64,000 nucleotides of DNA, from assembly GCF_006716645.1 (NCBI RefSeq), contig NZ_VFPL01000002.1, positions 62,001-126,000 of the forward strand. The letters run 5' to 3'. A model generated the notes under the pieces. The model searched no databases. It saw nothing but the letters and a program-made list of their open reading frames with translations, and was not told where the DNA came from. Shown here in pieces: positions 9,701 through 19,613 of the stretch. The number at the start of each line of letters is the position of its first letter. Position 1 is the first letter of the stretch. The position numbers and the translations under genes are program-made. Origin of the DNA: Arcticibacter tournemirensis (lineage in GTDB: Bacteria; Bacteroidota; Bacteroidia; Sphingobacteriales; Sphingobacteriaceae).

Positions 9701-12700
9701 TGTATTATAGTAGGTACTTCCTGTGACGGGGGTCGTCGGTGGCGTAACAGTTATAATTCCCGTTTTGCTGTCGACATATTTCTTGGTCGCAGCTTCCTGA
9801 TCTGCTGTAGGATCGGCCAGACCCGTGATCTTATGTGCACCGAATGCGATGTCAGTCTCCGGTGCTCCAAAGCCACTTAATGGGATTGTATTCTTTGCCA
9901 CAGCCGCAGCATTTCCGGAAGCATCCCCTAAATATAACTGGCCGGCAGGCAACTGACTATTTACAGGAATCCACTTCGTGCCGTCGTATACATATAATTT
10001 CTTCTCTGTTGTATTATAATACGTACTTCCGGTTACAGGAGTTGTCGGCGGAGTAACTGTTATAATTCCTGTTTTGCTGTCGACATATTTCTTGGTCGCA
10101 GCTTCCTGGTCGGCAGTTGGATCGGCAAGTGCGGTGATCTTAAAATTTAACAGGGAAAGATCTTTGGTTACAGGTCCAAAATCACTGAGCGAGATGGCAT
10201 TCTTTGCGGTGGCGGCAGCTTTTCCAGAGAGGTTTCCAACAAACATTTGCCCGGAGGGCAAAGCAAGGAGATTTCCGACAGATGATAGTTGAGTAGTTAG
10301 ATATTTTTTATTTACAGCATCGCCGTCATCTACGGGATCGCGAACGTTTGTGATATTGAAGTTACCTAAAGAGAGATTTTGTGCTGCAGCGCCAAAATCA
10401 GTAATTGGAACACTCGTCTTCGCTATAGCTTCAGCTTGATTTGCTACATTACCGACGAGAATATGATTATTCGCTAAGGTGATCGATGAAGGATTCGCAA
10501 TTTTCAGATCAACATATGCTTTTGTTGCGGCATCTTGCGCATCCATGGGATTCGCCAAATTACTGATAGTGTATTGTGTAATCGCATCACCCATGTAAAC
10601 AGGAGCGGTGGCCTTCCCAAAACCACTAACGGGGATTGCGTTTTTAAGCGTCGCTTCCGCTTTTCCTGTCGCATTTCCGACAAACAAATTACCGGATGGA
10701 AGTGCCAGCGCATTGCTGGGCGACTTCAACAGGTCCTCAATATACTTTTTGTTTACAGCGTCGTTATCACCTACAGGAGCGGCAAGATTTGTAATCTTAT
10801 AACTTCCTAACGACACATCCGCTGCTGCAGCACCAAAGCCACTAATCGGAATGAGATTCTTTGTAGTTTCCGCTGCCTTTCCCGAACTGTTCCCAATAAG
10901 AAAATTACCATTTCCGAGTGCAATATTCGTTGAAGGGTAAACCTTATTATCAACGTAATCCTTGTTTGCCGCATCAGTACCTAAAGTCGGCGTTGCGAGA
11001 TTTGTAATTTTGAAAGACCCTAATGATACATCCTTCTTAGCTGCACCAAAATCACTAACAGGTATATCAAATTTCTCCATCATTCCAGCCTGATCCTGAT
11101 CATTTCCGACCAGCACCATGTTCCGGCTCAGATTAATATTGATTGGCAGAACGGTTTTATTTGAAACCGCGTTATCAACATAGTCTTTGCTTACCGCATC
11201 CGACCCTGCACTCGGAGGGTTGGGAAGATTGGTAAGGCGAAAACCATTCATTGAAATATTGGCGGTCGGATTACCAAACCCACTCAATGGGATGCTGGTC
11301 TTAGGCGTCGCCACTGCTTTATTCAGCGCACTACCAACAAAAAGGTTATTGAAAGCAAGAGTTAAACTGCCCGAATTGGAAAACAGTCCATCGACATAAG
11401 CTTTTGTTACCGCATCTGTCGATGCAGATGGCGCTTTTAAGTTTGTTATCTTATAATTGTTAGTCCCATCCCCCACTGATATATCAGCAACAGGATTTCC
11501 AAAACCGCTCAGAGGAATATTTGTCTTATCCAGCTTTGCATCTGTTATTGCTTTATCCTTTATTGTAAGTTTCCCTGTATTGCTAATTGTCGCGTCGCCT
11601 GACATCGGTACTGGAGCTGCCACATTGGAACTATTACCAACAAAGATTTGTCCGTCACCTAATTTATTCCCTACCGGAATCCATTCTGTTCCATTATACA
11701 CATAGAGCTGCGTTTCTGACGAATTATAGAAAAGCTGTCCTTCTTTTACATAAACCGCCATAGGGTCTGGATTGCTATAGCCAGCAGGCGTAGAGCCATT
11801 CGTTGAAACTTCTACCCACGCATATGTGGCATCAAATAAGTAAAGAGTGTTGTTGTCCGTGTTGAAAAACAGATCACCAGGTTTGGGATCAGTAGGAAAA
11901 TCTGCCGTTCCGCCTCCGGCTATCCCAGAACTACTGATCGGCATCCATTTTGCTCCGTCTACTCCTCCATCAGCATACATATAAAGTTTCTTTTCCCCCG
12001 TTACAAAAAAAACATCGCCGAACTTTGGGAGAACAGGTAAAGATAAGATCGCTGGGATCTCTTTCCATAAGGCCCCATCTGAGTAATAATACTTTTGACT
12101 TCCCAAAACTAGTGCTATAGTTCCTGCTGGGTCAACAGGTACTACATCAACCGTCATCGCAAACTTAACAGATGGTGTTGCTGTTAACTGACTCCATCTA
12201 GAGTTTGCAAGTTTGAAAAATGATGAATTGGAAGACAACCTAATTACATCTCCAGAAACATAGGGTATGGTTGGCAATGCCGGACCGGAATTAAATGATG
12301 GAAGGTCCGAATCAATAGAAATTGTGGAAGTATTAAGAGCCGTATTCAGGATATTTGTAGGCGTGGAGTTTGCAATCAAAGGATATCCACTTGTGGTGGG
12401 TCTGAATATTATGCCCATTCCAATTGATGGATAGTTTGTAGAGGTATTGTCACAAACCGCTACAATTTGATTTCCTGAGATTGAAGTTATTGTAGAAATT
12501 TTCAGTGCAGTCCCATTGGGATCAATGATTTGATCATTTGCCAATACATTAGACGCAGTAAAGGTATTGCTATTGTCGGTAAAGTAACCAGTGATTTCAT
12601 ACTGTGACGCAACAGTCTTTACTGCCGTAATATTAAAAAGACCGTTAAACTGTTTAATAGTCTGATTCAAACCCACTTTCGGATTCGATGTGAGTACCAA

Positions 12701-12730
12701 AAAAACGAACAGCCACCTTAATTCTTTCAT
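6713..12730 (-). CDS. Tail-fibre-like repeat protein with C-terminal Peptidase_S74 chaperone
   Basis: 2005 aa. A short hydrophobic N-terminus (KELRWLFVFLVL) may be a signal peptide. The body consists of phage tail-fibre-type repeats: a LADPTADxxAAxKKYVD motif alternating with TGSTYYNTTEKKLYVYDGTK modules (seven copies) and GQLYVGDASGNAAA linkers. The last 115 residues match the intramolecular chaperone of endosialidases (Peptidase_S74): SDARLK at 1891-1896, a GVIAQELQKVYP motif, YLKVDYTQLTAVLIQAV, then a Gln-rich coiled coil to the end. In characterised members the Ser of the SDxRxK motif and the Lys five residues on carry out self-cleavage after trimer folding, so cleavage before Ser1891 is predicted here. 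The gene starts 4 nt after the stop of the preceding tail-fibre-like gene. No T9SS C-terminal domain is visible. Function as a trimeric surface fibre or adhesin is inferred. Confidence 0.85.
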   Translation of the reverse strand: MKELRWLFVFLVLTSNPKVGLNQTIKQFNGLFNITAVKTVASQYEITGYFTDNSNTFTASNVLANDQIIDPNGTALKISTITSISGNQIVAVCDNTSTNYPSIGMGIIFRPTTSGYPLIANSTPTNILNTALNTSTISIDSDLPSFNSGPALPTIPYVSGDVIRLSSNSSFFKLANSRWSQLTATPSVKFAMTVDVVPVDPAGTIALVLGSQKYYYSDGALWKEIPAILSLPVLPKFGDVFFVTGEKKLYMYADGGVDGAKWMPISSSGIAGGGTADFPTDPKPGDLFFNTDNNTLYLFDATYAWVEVSTNGSTPAGYSNPDPMAVYVKEGQLFYNSSETQLYVYNGTEWIPVGNKLGDGQIFVGNSSNVAAPVPMSGDATISNTGKLTIKDKAITDAKLDKTNIPLSGFGNPVADISVGDGTNNYKITNLKAPSASTDAVTKAYVDGLFSNSGSLTLAFNNLFVGSALNKAVATPKTSIPLSGFGNPTANISMNGFRLTNLPNPPSAGSDAVSKDYVDNAVSNKTVLPININLSRNMVLVGNDQDQAGMMEKFDIPVSDFGAAKKDVSLGSFKITNLATPTLGTDAANKDYVDNKVYPSTNIALGNGNFLIGNSSGKAAETTKNLIPISGFGAAAADVSLGSYKITNLAAPVGDNDAVNKKYIEDLLKSPSNALALPSGNLFVGNATGKAEATLKNAIPVSGFGKATAPVYMGDAITQYTISNLANPMDAQDAATKAYVDLKIANPSSITLANNHILVGNVANQAEAIAKTSVPITDFGAAAQNLSLGNFNITNVRDPVDDGDAVNKKYLTTQLSSVGNLLALPSGQMFVGNLSGKAAATAKNAISLSDFGPVTKDLSLLNFKITALADPTADQEAATKKYVDSKTGIITVTPPTTPVTGSTYYNTTEKKLYVYDGTKWIPVNSQLPAGQLYLGDASGNAAAVAKNTIPLSGFGAPETDIAFGAHKITGLADPTADQEAATKKYVDSKTGIITVTPPTTPVTGSTYYNTTEKKLYVYDGTKWIPVNSQLPTGQLYVGDASGNASAAAKNTISLSEFGVVTKDLPLANFKITGLGVPTTDLDAANKKYVDDLLSGINNLLLLPKGNMLVGDASGKAASMAKSAIPLSGFGDAEANISLGTGSNNYKVINLADPTADLDAANKKYVDSKVGTVTVTPPTTPVTGSTYYNTTEKKLYVYDGTKWIPVNSQLPTGQLYVGDASGNAAAVAKSTISLSDFGTVNKDLPLANFKITNLADPGSDLDAANKKYVDSKVGSVITTPPTTPTTGSTYYNTTEKKLYVYDGTKWIPVNSQLPTGQLYVGDATGNAAATEKNTIPLSGFGTPDADIAFGAHKITGLADPTADQEAATKKYVDGKVGSVITTPPTTPTTGSTYYNTTENKLYVYDGTKWIPVNSQLPTGQLYVGDASGNAAAAAKNTISLSDFGPVNKDLPLSSFKITGLADPTADQEAATKKYVDSKTGIITVTPPTTPVTGSTYYNTTEKKLYVYDGTKWIPVNSQLPTGQLYVGDASGNAAAAEKNTISLSEFGIVTKDLPLANFKITGLGIPTTDLDAANKKYVDDLLSGINNLLLLPKGNMLVGDASGKAASVAKSAIPLSGFGDAEANISLGTGSNNYKVINLADPTADLDAANKKYVDSKVGTVTVIPPTTPVTGSTYYNTTEKKLYVYDGTKWIPVNSQLPTGQLYVGDASGNAAAVEKSVVSLSEFGSVNKDLPLSNFKITTLADPTADQDAANKKYVDAQVLNAKAAPIGANTLLGNNTASDAAPQALTPAQVKAMLALNNVDNTTDASKNVYSATKLTTPITINGVTFDGSTNITVPGDNLGNHTASQNIKTLSYSISQDGTDGRGLSFESSGSGVFAQDVTIKGNLYTPSDARLKTNIETLTNVLEKIDKMRGVAFEYKDQRKYAKGPKIGVIAQELQKVYPNMVSKGQDGYLKVDYTQLTAVLIQAVKEQQQRMIEQQLEINELKSRLDKQQQQINSILKKLE
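7635..9815 (-). repeat. Near-identical internal duplication, period 1464 nt
   Basis: A block starting at 7635 recurs at 9099 (offset 1464 nt, 488 codons). About the first 285 nt are almost identical, with only a few differences seen, including one that changes a Thr to Ile codon after TVTV. Similarity continues more patchily to about 8350/9815, with another highly conserved stretch near 8200-8340 and 9665-9804. The DNA-level identity suggests recent duplication or gene conversion inside the S74 protein gene. Confidence 0.8.
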
Positions 12731-12734
12731 CTTG

Positions 12735-15700
12735 TTAATAATTAAGAATCAACGCAAACCCAGTCCCTGGATCTGTTCCTGAAGGCATTCCCTTAAGCCC
12801 TCCCATATTCATCCTTAATTCTCCCGATGTGATTTGAGAGATTTGAACATTTCCAGATCCACCTATTTGATATTGGAACGTACTAACGCCAGTAGGACTG
12901 TTCCCATTGCGCAAGGAAACTGCCATTAAATTAGGCACTAATAATGTTTGCGTATCATTATTATAAGAGGGGGTACCGCCTGTAATTTTTAGACATAGGT
13001 AAAAATATCCAAACTGTGGTGTCTTTATAAGCTCAAGTTGCTGCGCTTCAACCACATTTATCCGAACGTAGTCAACAATAGTTCCCTCAGGGATCAAAAT
13101 ATTCAAGTAAGTAACATTTCCCATTGCTTCCGTTTTTGAATCCCATGAGTATGTAACTTTACTGGTCCCCCAGCTTTTAACTAAAACATCGTTGGTGTAT
13201 GTACCAGAACTTCCTGAAGCTTTAGCTGCCATATACATATCAGGCTTTGAACTGCCCCCGCTACCAGTTGGAGTAATCCAGCTAGCGGCATTTGCGCTAG
13301 AGGATGTTAAAACCTGCCCCGCGGCAGTTGGACTTGGCAATAAATTGGTTAATCTGTGCTTATCATTGCTATTTAAAAGTCCAGCTTTCCCATCATTGGC
13401 TGTCGCTGACGTTGATGTTGTTGCTTCTGGAATCGTGCCTGAGACAATTGAGCTTCCTAAAGTCAGATTCAGCACTCCTGAATTATAAGTCGATGATGTG
13501 GATGAATAAGTCAAAGTCGGAGATGTCCAGGCAGCTGCACTTGGACTTGTGGGTACAAGTAACTGGCCGACAGCCGGGTTATTTGTGATTGTCGGAATTT
13601 TCAATAGCTTTTCTTTATCCTCTTTTATCATCAATCCCGCTAAAGTTGTAGTCGAATTGTAGTTGTCTCTTAATACCGGAATATCTCCTGTGCCGGTTCC
13701 TGTGGTTAAAGGCGTGATTTTTGCTATTAAATCGGGAGAACTGTAGGAATACTGTAAGCCTGTGAATCCACCACCAGCACCGCCGCTTGATGCCAGCCAA
13801 ACAGGTTTCGATGCTGTACCATCCCATGTTAGCACATAACCTGCTGTAGGACTAGCATATATATTATCCAACCTTATTTTATCAGTAGATGACATCAATC
13901 CATATGTACTCGCCGTTGTTCCTACGGGAGCAATAGTGGTAGTTGCAAGATTGGTAGCTCCGCTTTTTAGAGCTAGATTTCCGGTTGTCTTCGTGTTGTC
14001 GAAACCCAGATTATCTGCATTGGTTCCGGAGGTCAAACCTATTGTAAAACTAGGTGATGTTCCTGTTACTGTGATGCCGGTACCCCCTGTAATACTAACA
14101 GCTGAGCCCGAAGCTGCTTTCCATGTTCCGTCCCCAGCTAAATAAACGCTCCCATTCGCTGGATAATTTATGATATTCGAAGGCTGGATCTTCGCATTTA
14201 GCTCTTGCGTTGCAAGATTATAAGAAAGTGAAGATGTAGCCTGCTGAGGTAAGTTGCCTGACGTTGCTGTTACAAATGTAGGATATACTGTACCCGTTGC
14301 TCCCGCGGTAGTTACCGCTGTGTTAGTCGCATTGGTAGCGGTAGTAGCAGTGGTGGCAGTTGTAGCAGATGAAGCATTCCCGGTTAACGTACCTGTGATT
14401 ATTGCACCTGTTATAGTCGGGTTCGTATCCATCACAACCTTCCCTGTTCCGGTAGTTGTCGCTGCTGAAATCACACCCGTTGTTCCGTCACCAGATAATA
14501 ATCCGGTAACTGAGGTTTTTAAAGTTATCTGAGGTGTTGATGTAGCAGTTGCCGTTCCCGAAAACCCGTTAGCAGTCGCTACACTTACTCCTGTTACGGT
14601 TCCGCCACCACCCGATGCGCTTAAAGTAGTACCAGTCAATGTTAAGCCGCTTCCTATCGTTATTTCTGATACACCGGTTCCTGTTGATGCTGATCCCAAT
14701 AATTTACTACTGCCACTAAGGTTTTGCAATTTTGCCAAGGTCACATTGGCATCTGCAATTTTTGCTGTTGTAATAGAACTATTATTTAAACTAACATATG
14801 CATTACCCGCAGTCGGCGAATTCGGTGTCACCGTAATTTCAGGACCTGAAACTGTTTTTACCAATCCGGTTACAGTAGATGCATCAACAGACAACACTCC
14901 GGTAGTCATGGTTAGTCCACTTCCAACTTTGACTGTACCAGACGTGGTTGTAGAAGCAACAGGAAGAGTTGTTGGATCTAAAACAACGCTGGTTCCCGAA
15001 AATGTCAAACCGGATCCGAGGGTCAGCGACTGGGGTGAAGCTGAAGTCGCAGTTGAGTTGCCAAGTAAAGTGTGAGTTGGAATCCTTTCAATTTTCGCCA
15101 ACGTTACGTTCTCGTTCAGTATCTTAACGGTTGTTACACCATTATCTGCGATTCCCACCGTTGCAACACCCGTAGATGTATTAGTAGTGGTGGAAATTCC
15201 CGCTCCGTCGGATATACTTTTTATAACACCTGTCAAAGTGGAAGTCTTAACTGACAAGTTTCCACCTGCAGTAATATCCAGACCTGATGACGCGGGATCT
15301 ACAATTACTCCTCCCAGGCTTGATGAGGTTGCTGGCTTCAATGCCAATGAGGAACCGCTAAACTGCAAACCCGCTCCTGGCGTTATAGTTGTGTTAGTAC
15401 CTGAAACATTACCGAGTAAAGAGCCGGTAGGTAAAGTAGCTATCTTATTAAGTGAAACACCACCATCTTTGATTTTAACCGACGTTGAGGCTCCTACTCC
15501 ATCGCCTTCTATCGTGACATTGTCGGTAGTAACAAAGTTCAATCCGCCACCCGCACCTACACTGATCTTGCTGTAGAGATCGTTCAATGTTGACGTTAAA
15601 GTACCTCCGGTAAAACCCGTTGCAGTTAAATTGCTAACGTCAAGGTTTCTCCACTGGAATCCGTTACTGCCGGCAGAAGTTAACACTTGTCCAGCAGTTC

Positions 15701-18392
15701 CTCCTACTGTTATTCCTTTCAGCTTAAGATCAGAAACAGCCTGGCTATTAATCGTAAGCGCAGGCGCTAGCGTTCCGGAAGATGCTGTAGCTGTACCCGA
15801 AATCTCTCCGGAGGGCGAGAACTGCAAACTATTCGTTAGTACACCTGCGGAAGAAAAGCTCTTGTTTACCCATTTAGTTCCGTTGAACTGTAAAATATCA
15901 TTTGAAGCCGGAGTCGCAACAGTTATGTCAGTTATATCCGACAGGGGGTGTGTATGAGCAGTTGGCGTTGATGGCGTTGTTCCGATCTTGCCGTCCAGTG
16001 CAGCGAGAGCAGCCTGCACGGTCCCTGCTCCGGCAATTAAAGGAGAAACTTCAACTTTATTTGCAGGCAGCAAACCAGTCACTGTAGTTCCTGATAAATC
16101 GACAGCATTTGCTGCAAGTTTCGTTGCTGTTACAGCTCCGTCTTTGATCTTAGCCGAAGTAATAGCGTCATTATTTATTGTCAATGTTGGGTTAAGAGCT
16201 GTTGTACTTGATACAGGAGCTACCGTAGCTATATCTCCCCCTGTGGTCTGGAAGGAAATGGTTTGATCGCCTGTATTATTTCCCGATACAGAAGATCCTG
16301 TAGCAGCATTAAGTAATGTTGTGCCGGTTGAAGCATCTTTTACGTTGAAGCCTGTACCGGTATTTGTAAGGGTAAGGCCGTTAATAGTCTTACCAGTCCC
16401 CAGATCAGTTGGCAGGCTGCCTGCAGGCAAAGTTCCTGTTACTTTTGATCCTGACAAATCTACTGCTCCGTTAGCGAGCTTATCAGACGTCACTGATCCT
16501 GGACCTAATTTCGTATTTGTAACCGCACCGTCCCTGATGGAGAGCGTAGGGGCCAGATTGGATCCTGTAACAGACGGAGCTGTTACATCGCCCGTACCAA
16601 CTGGTGCGAACGTTACGGTTCCACCTCCCACCGGGATGCCGGCTGCAGCCAACGACTTACTCTGCCATTGGGTGCCGTCCCATTGTAATATATCACCGGA
16701 GCTGGCTCCGGACATCAATCCTAAAGTAGTTCCTGAGATAGAAAGACCTCCGCCGAGGCTAATTCTCTCGGGAGAGCCAGAGCCCGACGACCTGCCAATC
16801 AGGGCAGGTCCAGTCAAATCAGCCATTTTACCGAAGGAAACCGATTTATTTGCAAGCGAAAGAGGTGTCGTTTTACCATCGCCGGAAATCGTTAAATTAT
16901 CAGTGGTTACACCGGTAAAGCTTCCACCTGCAGTAGCTGCCGGTACGTTTACCCAGTTTGTTCCGTTCCATTGTAAGAGATCGTTCACAGACTTCGTTCC
17001 TGTGCTTACATTGGATAAGCCGTCGATGGTGTGATTATGGGATGACAACGCTACGACTGTAAAATCAGCCATCAGCTTAGAATCTGCGCTGAATGTCAAC
17101 CCTGATCCAATTCCCATCTGTCCAGGTGTTCCTGTACCGGTTTGTCTTCCCAGCAACGAGGGTCCTGTTATATCAGCAAGATTTAAAGGACTGGCAGTAG
17201 TTCCTTTCCCTTTGAGCATAGAACCAACACTAACCTCTGCTAAGGCTCCTGACGCTTTTGTGTCAACCACACCTATTTTCGTATTTAACTCTTCAAGTGC
17301 GGATTGAACGTTATTGGATGACAACGAGCCGGCAGCCACTGAAACTTCTGACGCCTTCACGTCAAACATCGTTTTAAGCTGAGCCATAGTTAAAGGAGCA
17401 GGAGTGGCATCCAGACCTGAATTGTTTCCCAACACAGTACCTGTTCCAATGGTTCCAAGTCCACCCTGGTCAGCCCACTTAAAGCCTCCGATCCCGTCTG
17501 ACGTCAATACTTGGCCTGAGCCTCCATTTGTAGTAATGTTTTTTAGTTTTACAGCCGTAATTCCCTGATCATTTACCGATAACTTACTTGCTGTCTGTCC
17601 TGTTCCTACTAGTGTCTCATCGTGATAAACTATTCCAGGAACTCCTGTACCTCCATTAACCAGTGCAAGTATTCCGGATAAATCAACGTGACTGTTTCTT
17701 GGGCCAGAGATCGATAATACGCTTCCGGCTATACTTAACGACTGGTAAAGGTCAGCAAGACTTACTGAATTACCTCCTTCAATTGAAAGGTTCTGCTCAT
17801 TATCCAGACTTAACACCGGATTGAACTTGCCCGCCGAGGAAGCTACAAGATCATCCACATATTTTTTTGTTGCAGCATCTTTGTTGTTTGTAGGGGCTGC
17901 AAGATTTGTTAGTTTATAACCACCCATCGATACATTTGCAGCCCCTATCATAGAAGCGCCGGTAGATGGCCATGCTCCATTAGCTTTAGGGCCATACAAT
18001 GTATAAGTTGCGGTATTGATGTAAAAGTCACCGTTATTACCTACCCCCGAAGAAGGGTTAACAGCTCCGTTTAACAAACTGTTGCCTGAAGTGCCCGTAC
18101 CACCGCCGTTATTAATCTCCGTACTGTTCGCCAGTCTTTTCCATTCTCCGGAAGTATAGAAATAAAAACCGGGTGTGTTGTCAGTCTGATAAACCAGCAA
18201 GCCTGTTGCGGGAGATGATATACTGGTCCTCTGCGACGAAGTTAGCCTTGGAATTAACAAACCCTTAGCAACCGAATAGACTTCAAGTTGAGCACTTGCA
18301 TCCGGAGTGGTGGTACCTATACCTACCTGAGCTCTTGCACCAATTGAAAATAGTACGACGATAAGGGTAAGGTATATAAATCTTTTATTCAT
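12735..18392 (-). CDS. Large tail-fibre-like / VGIGTTTP-type repeat protein
   Basis: The preferred start is the ATG at 18392 ([10 protein letters not shown], signal peptide cut after ARAQ), giving 1885 aa. An in-frame ATG at 18443 adds 17 residues that spoil the signal peptide. After the signal comes [16 protein letters not shown], then [13 protein letters not shown] and [16 protein letters not shown], the usual opening of large Bacteroidota surface proteins related to phage tail proteins. The body is low in Cys and rich in Gly, Ser and Thr. It contains one [20 protein letters not shown] tail-fibre motif near the N-terminus, many GLLGxxSGTG and [20 protein letters not shown]-like repeats, and a Thr/Ala-rich stretch (about 14300-14380). 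The last 170 residues look globular and are unrecognised. There is no S74 domain and no T9SS sorting domain. It lies 4 nt upstream of the S74 gene, so the two may assemble together (inference). Confidence 0.8.
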   Translation of the reverse strand: MNKRFIYLTLIVVLFSIGARAQVGIGTTTPDASAQLEVYSVAKGLLIPRLTSSQRTSISSPATGLLVYQTDNTPGFYFYTSGEWKRLANSTEINNGGGTGTSGNSLLNGAVNPSSGVGNNGDFYINTATYTLYGPKANGAWPSTGASMIGAANVSMGGYKLTNLAAPTNNKDAATKKYVDDLVASSAGKFNPVLSLDNEQNLSIEGGNSVSLADLYQSLSIAGSVLSISGPRNSHVDLSGILALVNGGTGVPGIVYHDETLVGTGQTASKLSVNDQGITAVKLKNITTNGGSGQVLTSDGIGGFKWADQGGLGTIGTGTVLGNNSGLDATPAPLTMAQLKTMFDVKASEVSVAAGSLSSNNVQSALEELNTKIGVVDTKASGALAEVSVGSMLKGKGTTASPLNLADITGPSLLGRQTGTGTPGQMGIGSGLTFSADSKLMADFTVVALSSHNHTIDGLSNVSTGTKSVNDLLQWNGTNWVNVPAATAGGSFTGVTTDNLTISGDGKTTPLSLANKSVSFGKMADLTGPALIGRSSGSGSPERISLGGGLSISGTTLGLMSGASSGDILQWDGTQWQSKSLAAAGIPVGGGTVTFAPVGTGDVTAPSVTGSNLAPTLSIRDGAVTNTKLGPGSVTSDKLANGAVDLSGSKVTGTLPAGSLPTDLGTGKTINGLTLTNTGTGFNVKDASTGTTLLNAATGSSVSGNNTGDQTISFQTTGGDIATVAPVSSTTALNPTLTINNDAITSAKIKDGAVTATKLAANAVDLSGTTVTGLLPANKVEVSPLIAGAGTVQAALAALDGKIGTTPSTPTAHTHPLSDITDITVATPASNDILQFNGTKWVNKSFSSAGVLTNSLQFSPSGEISGTATASSGTLAPALTINSQAVSDLKLKGITVGGTAGQVLTSAGSNGFQWRNLDVSNLTATGFTGGTLTSTLNDLYSKISVGAGGGLNFVTTDNVTIEGDGVGASTSVKIKDGGVSLNKIATLPTGSLLGNVSGTNTTITPGAGLQFSGSSLALKPATSSSLGGVIVDPASSGLDITAGGNLSVKTSTLTGVIKSISDGAGISTTTNTSTGVATVGIADNGVTTVKILNENVTLAKIERIPTHTLLGNSTATSASPQSLTLGSGLTFSGTSVVLDPTTLPVASTTTSGTVKVGSGLTMTTGVLSVDASTVTGLVKTVSGPEITVTPNSPTAGNAYVSLNNSSITTAKIADANVTLAKLQNLSGSSKLLGSASTGTGVSEITIGSGLTLTGTTLSASGGGGTVTGVSVATANGFSGTATATSTPQITLKTSVTGLLSGDGTTGVISAATTTGTGKVVMDTNPTITGAIITGTLTGNASSATTATTATTATNATNTAVTTAGATGTVYPTFVTATSGNLPQQATSSLSYNLATQELNAKIQPSNIINYPANGSVYLAGDGTWKAASGSAVSITGGTGITVTGTSPSFTIGLTSGTNADNLGFDNTKTTGNLALKSGATNLATTTIAPVGTTASTYGLMSSTDKIRLDNIYASPTAGYVLTWDGTASKPVWLASSGGAGGGFTGLQYSYSSPDLIAKITPLTTGTGTGDIPVLRDNYNSTTTLAGLMIKEDKEKLLKIPTITNNPAVGQLLVPTSPSAAAWTSPTLTYSSTSSTYNSGVLNLTLGSSIVSGTIPEATTSTSATANDGKAGLLNSNDKHRLTNLLPSPTAAGQVLTSSSANAASWITPTGSGGSSKPDMYMAAKASGSSGTYTNDVLVKSWGTSKVTYSWDSKTEAMGNVTYLNILIPEGTIVDYVRINVVEAQQLELIKTPQFGYFYLCLKITGGTPSYNNDTQTLLVPNLMAVSLRNGNSPTGVSTFQYQIGGSGNVQISQITSGELRMNMGGLKGMPSGTDPGTGFALILNY

Positions 18393-18482
18393 TTTAACAG
18401 TTCGAATTACACTTAAAAACCTGATATACAGAGCACAACACATTGAGAAAAATATATGTATATGGCACCTATCGCGGTAATA

Positions 18483-18510
18483 CGCCGGTTTTAGACGAAT
18501 GTTACCGGCG
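18483..18510. other. Inverted repeat between porP-like gene and tail-fibre-like gene
   Basis: CGCCGGT (18483-18489) pairs with ACCGGCG (18504-18510) around a 14-nt loop. An overlapping alternative pair is CGGTAA with TTACCG. A T-rich run follows on the plus strand, but no plus-strand gene needs a terminator here. On the coding (minus) strand there is no clear U-tract, so this may be an mRNA-processing or attenuation hairpin in the 194-nt gap that divides the giant operon. Confidence 0.4.
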
Positions 18511-18586
18511 ACGAAGAATTATTTTTTACTTTTTCTTCTGATTAACAGACAGTAACCGGCTCAGGAGAAGACTTGATAAAATGAGT

Positions 18587-19606
18587 TCAGTAAAAATCGT
18601 AACATCTGTTGCCCGAACTGTTGCGATACTCCGAGGCAGCCGAGTTCCTGTTAGGAAAAGTGGTCTCATAGCTCAGCGCTCCCTCTGTTGATCCGGCGGT
18701 ATTGCCATACTGAAGTTTAGATAAGGTCGCGTCGTGACTTACCCCCATTCGCACTTTATCATACATGTCCTTTTTGACAAAAAGATCAAAGATGAGAGAA
18801 AGTACTACAGCATCACCTTTAGTACCCGACTCACTGCGATACCATAGACCCACATTGGCTGCTTTATATTTATATTGGAAGCCTGTGCTTAATAACTTTG
18901 ATTCGGCTTGTTTATAAAAAACAATAGAGGGTATAACAACGGGCCCTGTTTCCTCATCGTAACGATCCAATGGCAGCCGATAACTCACATGCCCGTTGAG
19001 CCTCATCGGCAATGTCGCCTTTAACCCCGTAAACGATTCGTTGGGCTTGTTTATATGTTGGGCAGAGGTTCCAATCATAAATTTCCCGGCGACAAGGTTA
19101 ATTCCGGCTCCCGCATCGAAAAAATATTTATTATTCATCGCCGGCACAGTAGCATCGGTGACAGAGCCAGGGATAATACCCGTGAGAGCGTCAATCTGAT
19201 CACCAAACACAATACGCCCATAATCGATCTTCCGCTTCGTAAATCCCGCCTGAACGCCAAAAGAAAGAACCGCTTCTTCAAAAGACACGCTGTAAGAGTA
19301 AATTCCGGAGAGGTTTAATTTTCTCAGATACGCTGTTCCCTCATTAGAGCTCGTGGCGAGAAACCCCAATCCCCCGTTCAGCTTTGGCACGGTGTAATCC
19401 ACTGAAAAGGTAAAATAATCCAGCCCTCCAGGCACACCACTCCACTGATTCCGGTAGATCAGGTTCATTCGAAGGTCTCCTTCAAACTGTCCATTTAAGG
19501 CGGGATTTAAATAGTTAGGGGAGTTATAAAACTGCGAATAGATATGATCCTGCGCAAATGCTATATTATGCACCAAAAATACGAGTACGGTAAAGAAGCG
19601 CTTCAT
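18587..19606 (-). CDS. PorP/SprF family type IX secretion system membrane protein
   Basis: 339 aa with a signal peptide (residues 1-18, ending AFAQ), followed by the family signature HIYSQFYNSPNYLNPALNG, then a beta-rich body with alternating hydrophobic residues as expected for an outer-membrane barrel. PorP/SprF proteins are found beside genes for large type-B CTD proteins. Flavobacterium johnsoniae SprF is needed for secretion of SprB. Here the gene starts 7 nt after the stop of the giant PKD protein that carries such a domain, so this is very probably its dedicated T9SS partner. The C-terminus (GNRCYDFY) is slightly unusual in having a cysteine near the end. No paralogue of the core T9SS genes is in the window. 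Confidence 0.88.
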   Translation of the reverse strand: MKRFFTVLVFLVHNIAFAQDHIYSQFYNSPNYLNPALNGQFEGDLRMNLIYRNQWSGVPGGLDYFTFSVDYTVPKLNGGLGFLATSSNEGTAYLRKLNLSGIYSYSVSFEEAVLSFGVQAGFTKRKIDYGRIVFGDQIDALTGIIPGSVTDATVPAMNNKYFFDAGAGINLVAGKFMIGTSAQHINKPNESFTGLKATLPMRLNGHVSYRLPLDRYDEETGPVVIPSIVFYKQAESKLLSTGFQYKYKAANVGLWYRSESGTKGDAVVLSLIFDLFVKKDMYDKVRMGVSHDATLSKLQYGNTAGSTEGALSYETTFPNRNSAASEYRNSSGNRCYDFY

Positions 19607-19613
19607 AATATTC

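Noticed and set aside
7230-17034. Many plus-strand frames (up to about 237 codons) opposite the tail-fibre-like genes
   Set aside because: They are antisense shadows of repetitive, Gly/Thr/Ala-rich coding sequence and repeat with the same period as the real genes.
6713-18392. A prophage as the source of the tail-fibre-like genes
   Set aside because: No capsid, terminase, portal, lysis or integrase genes are nearby. The N-termini are Bacteroidota signal peptides, and the neighbours are T9SS genes.
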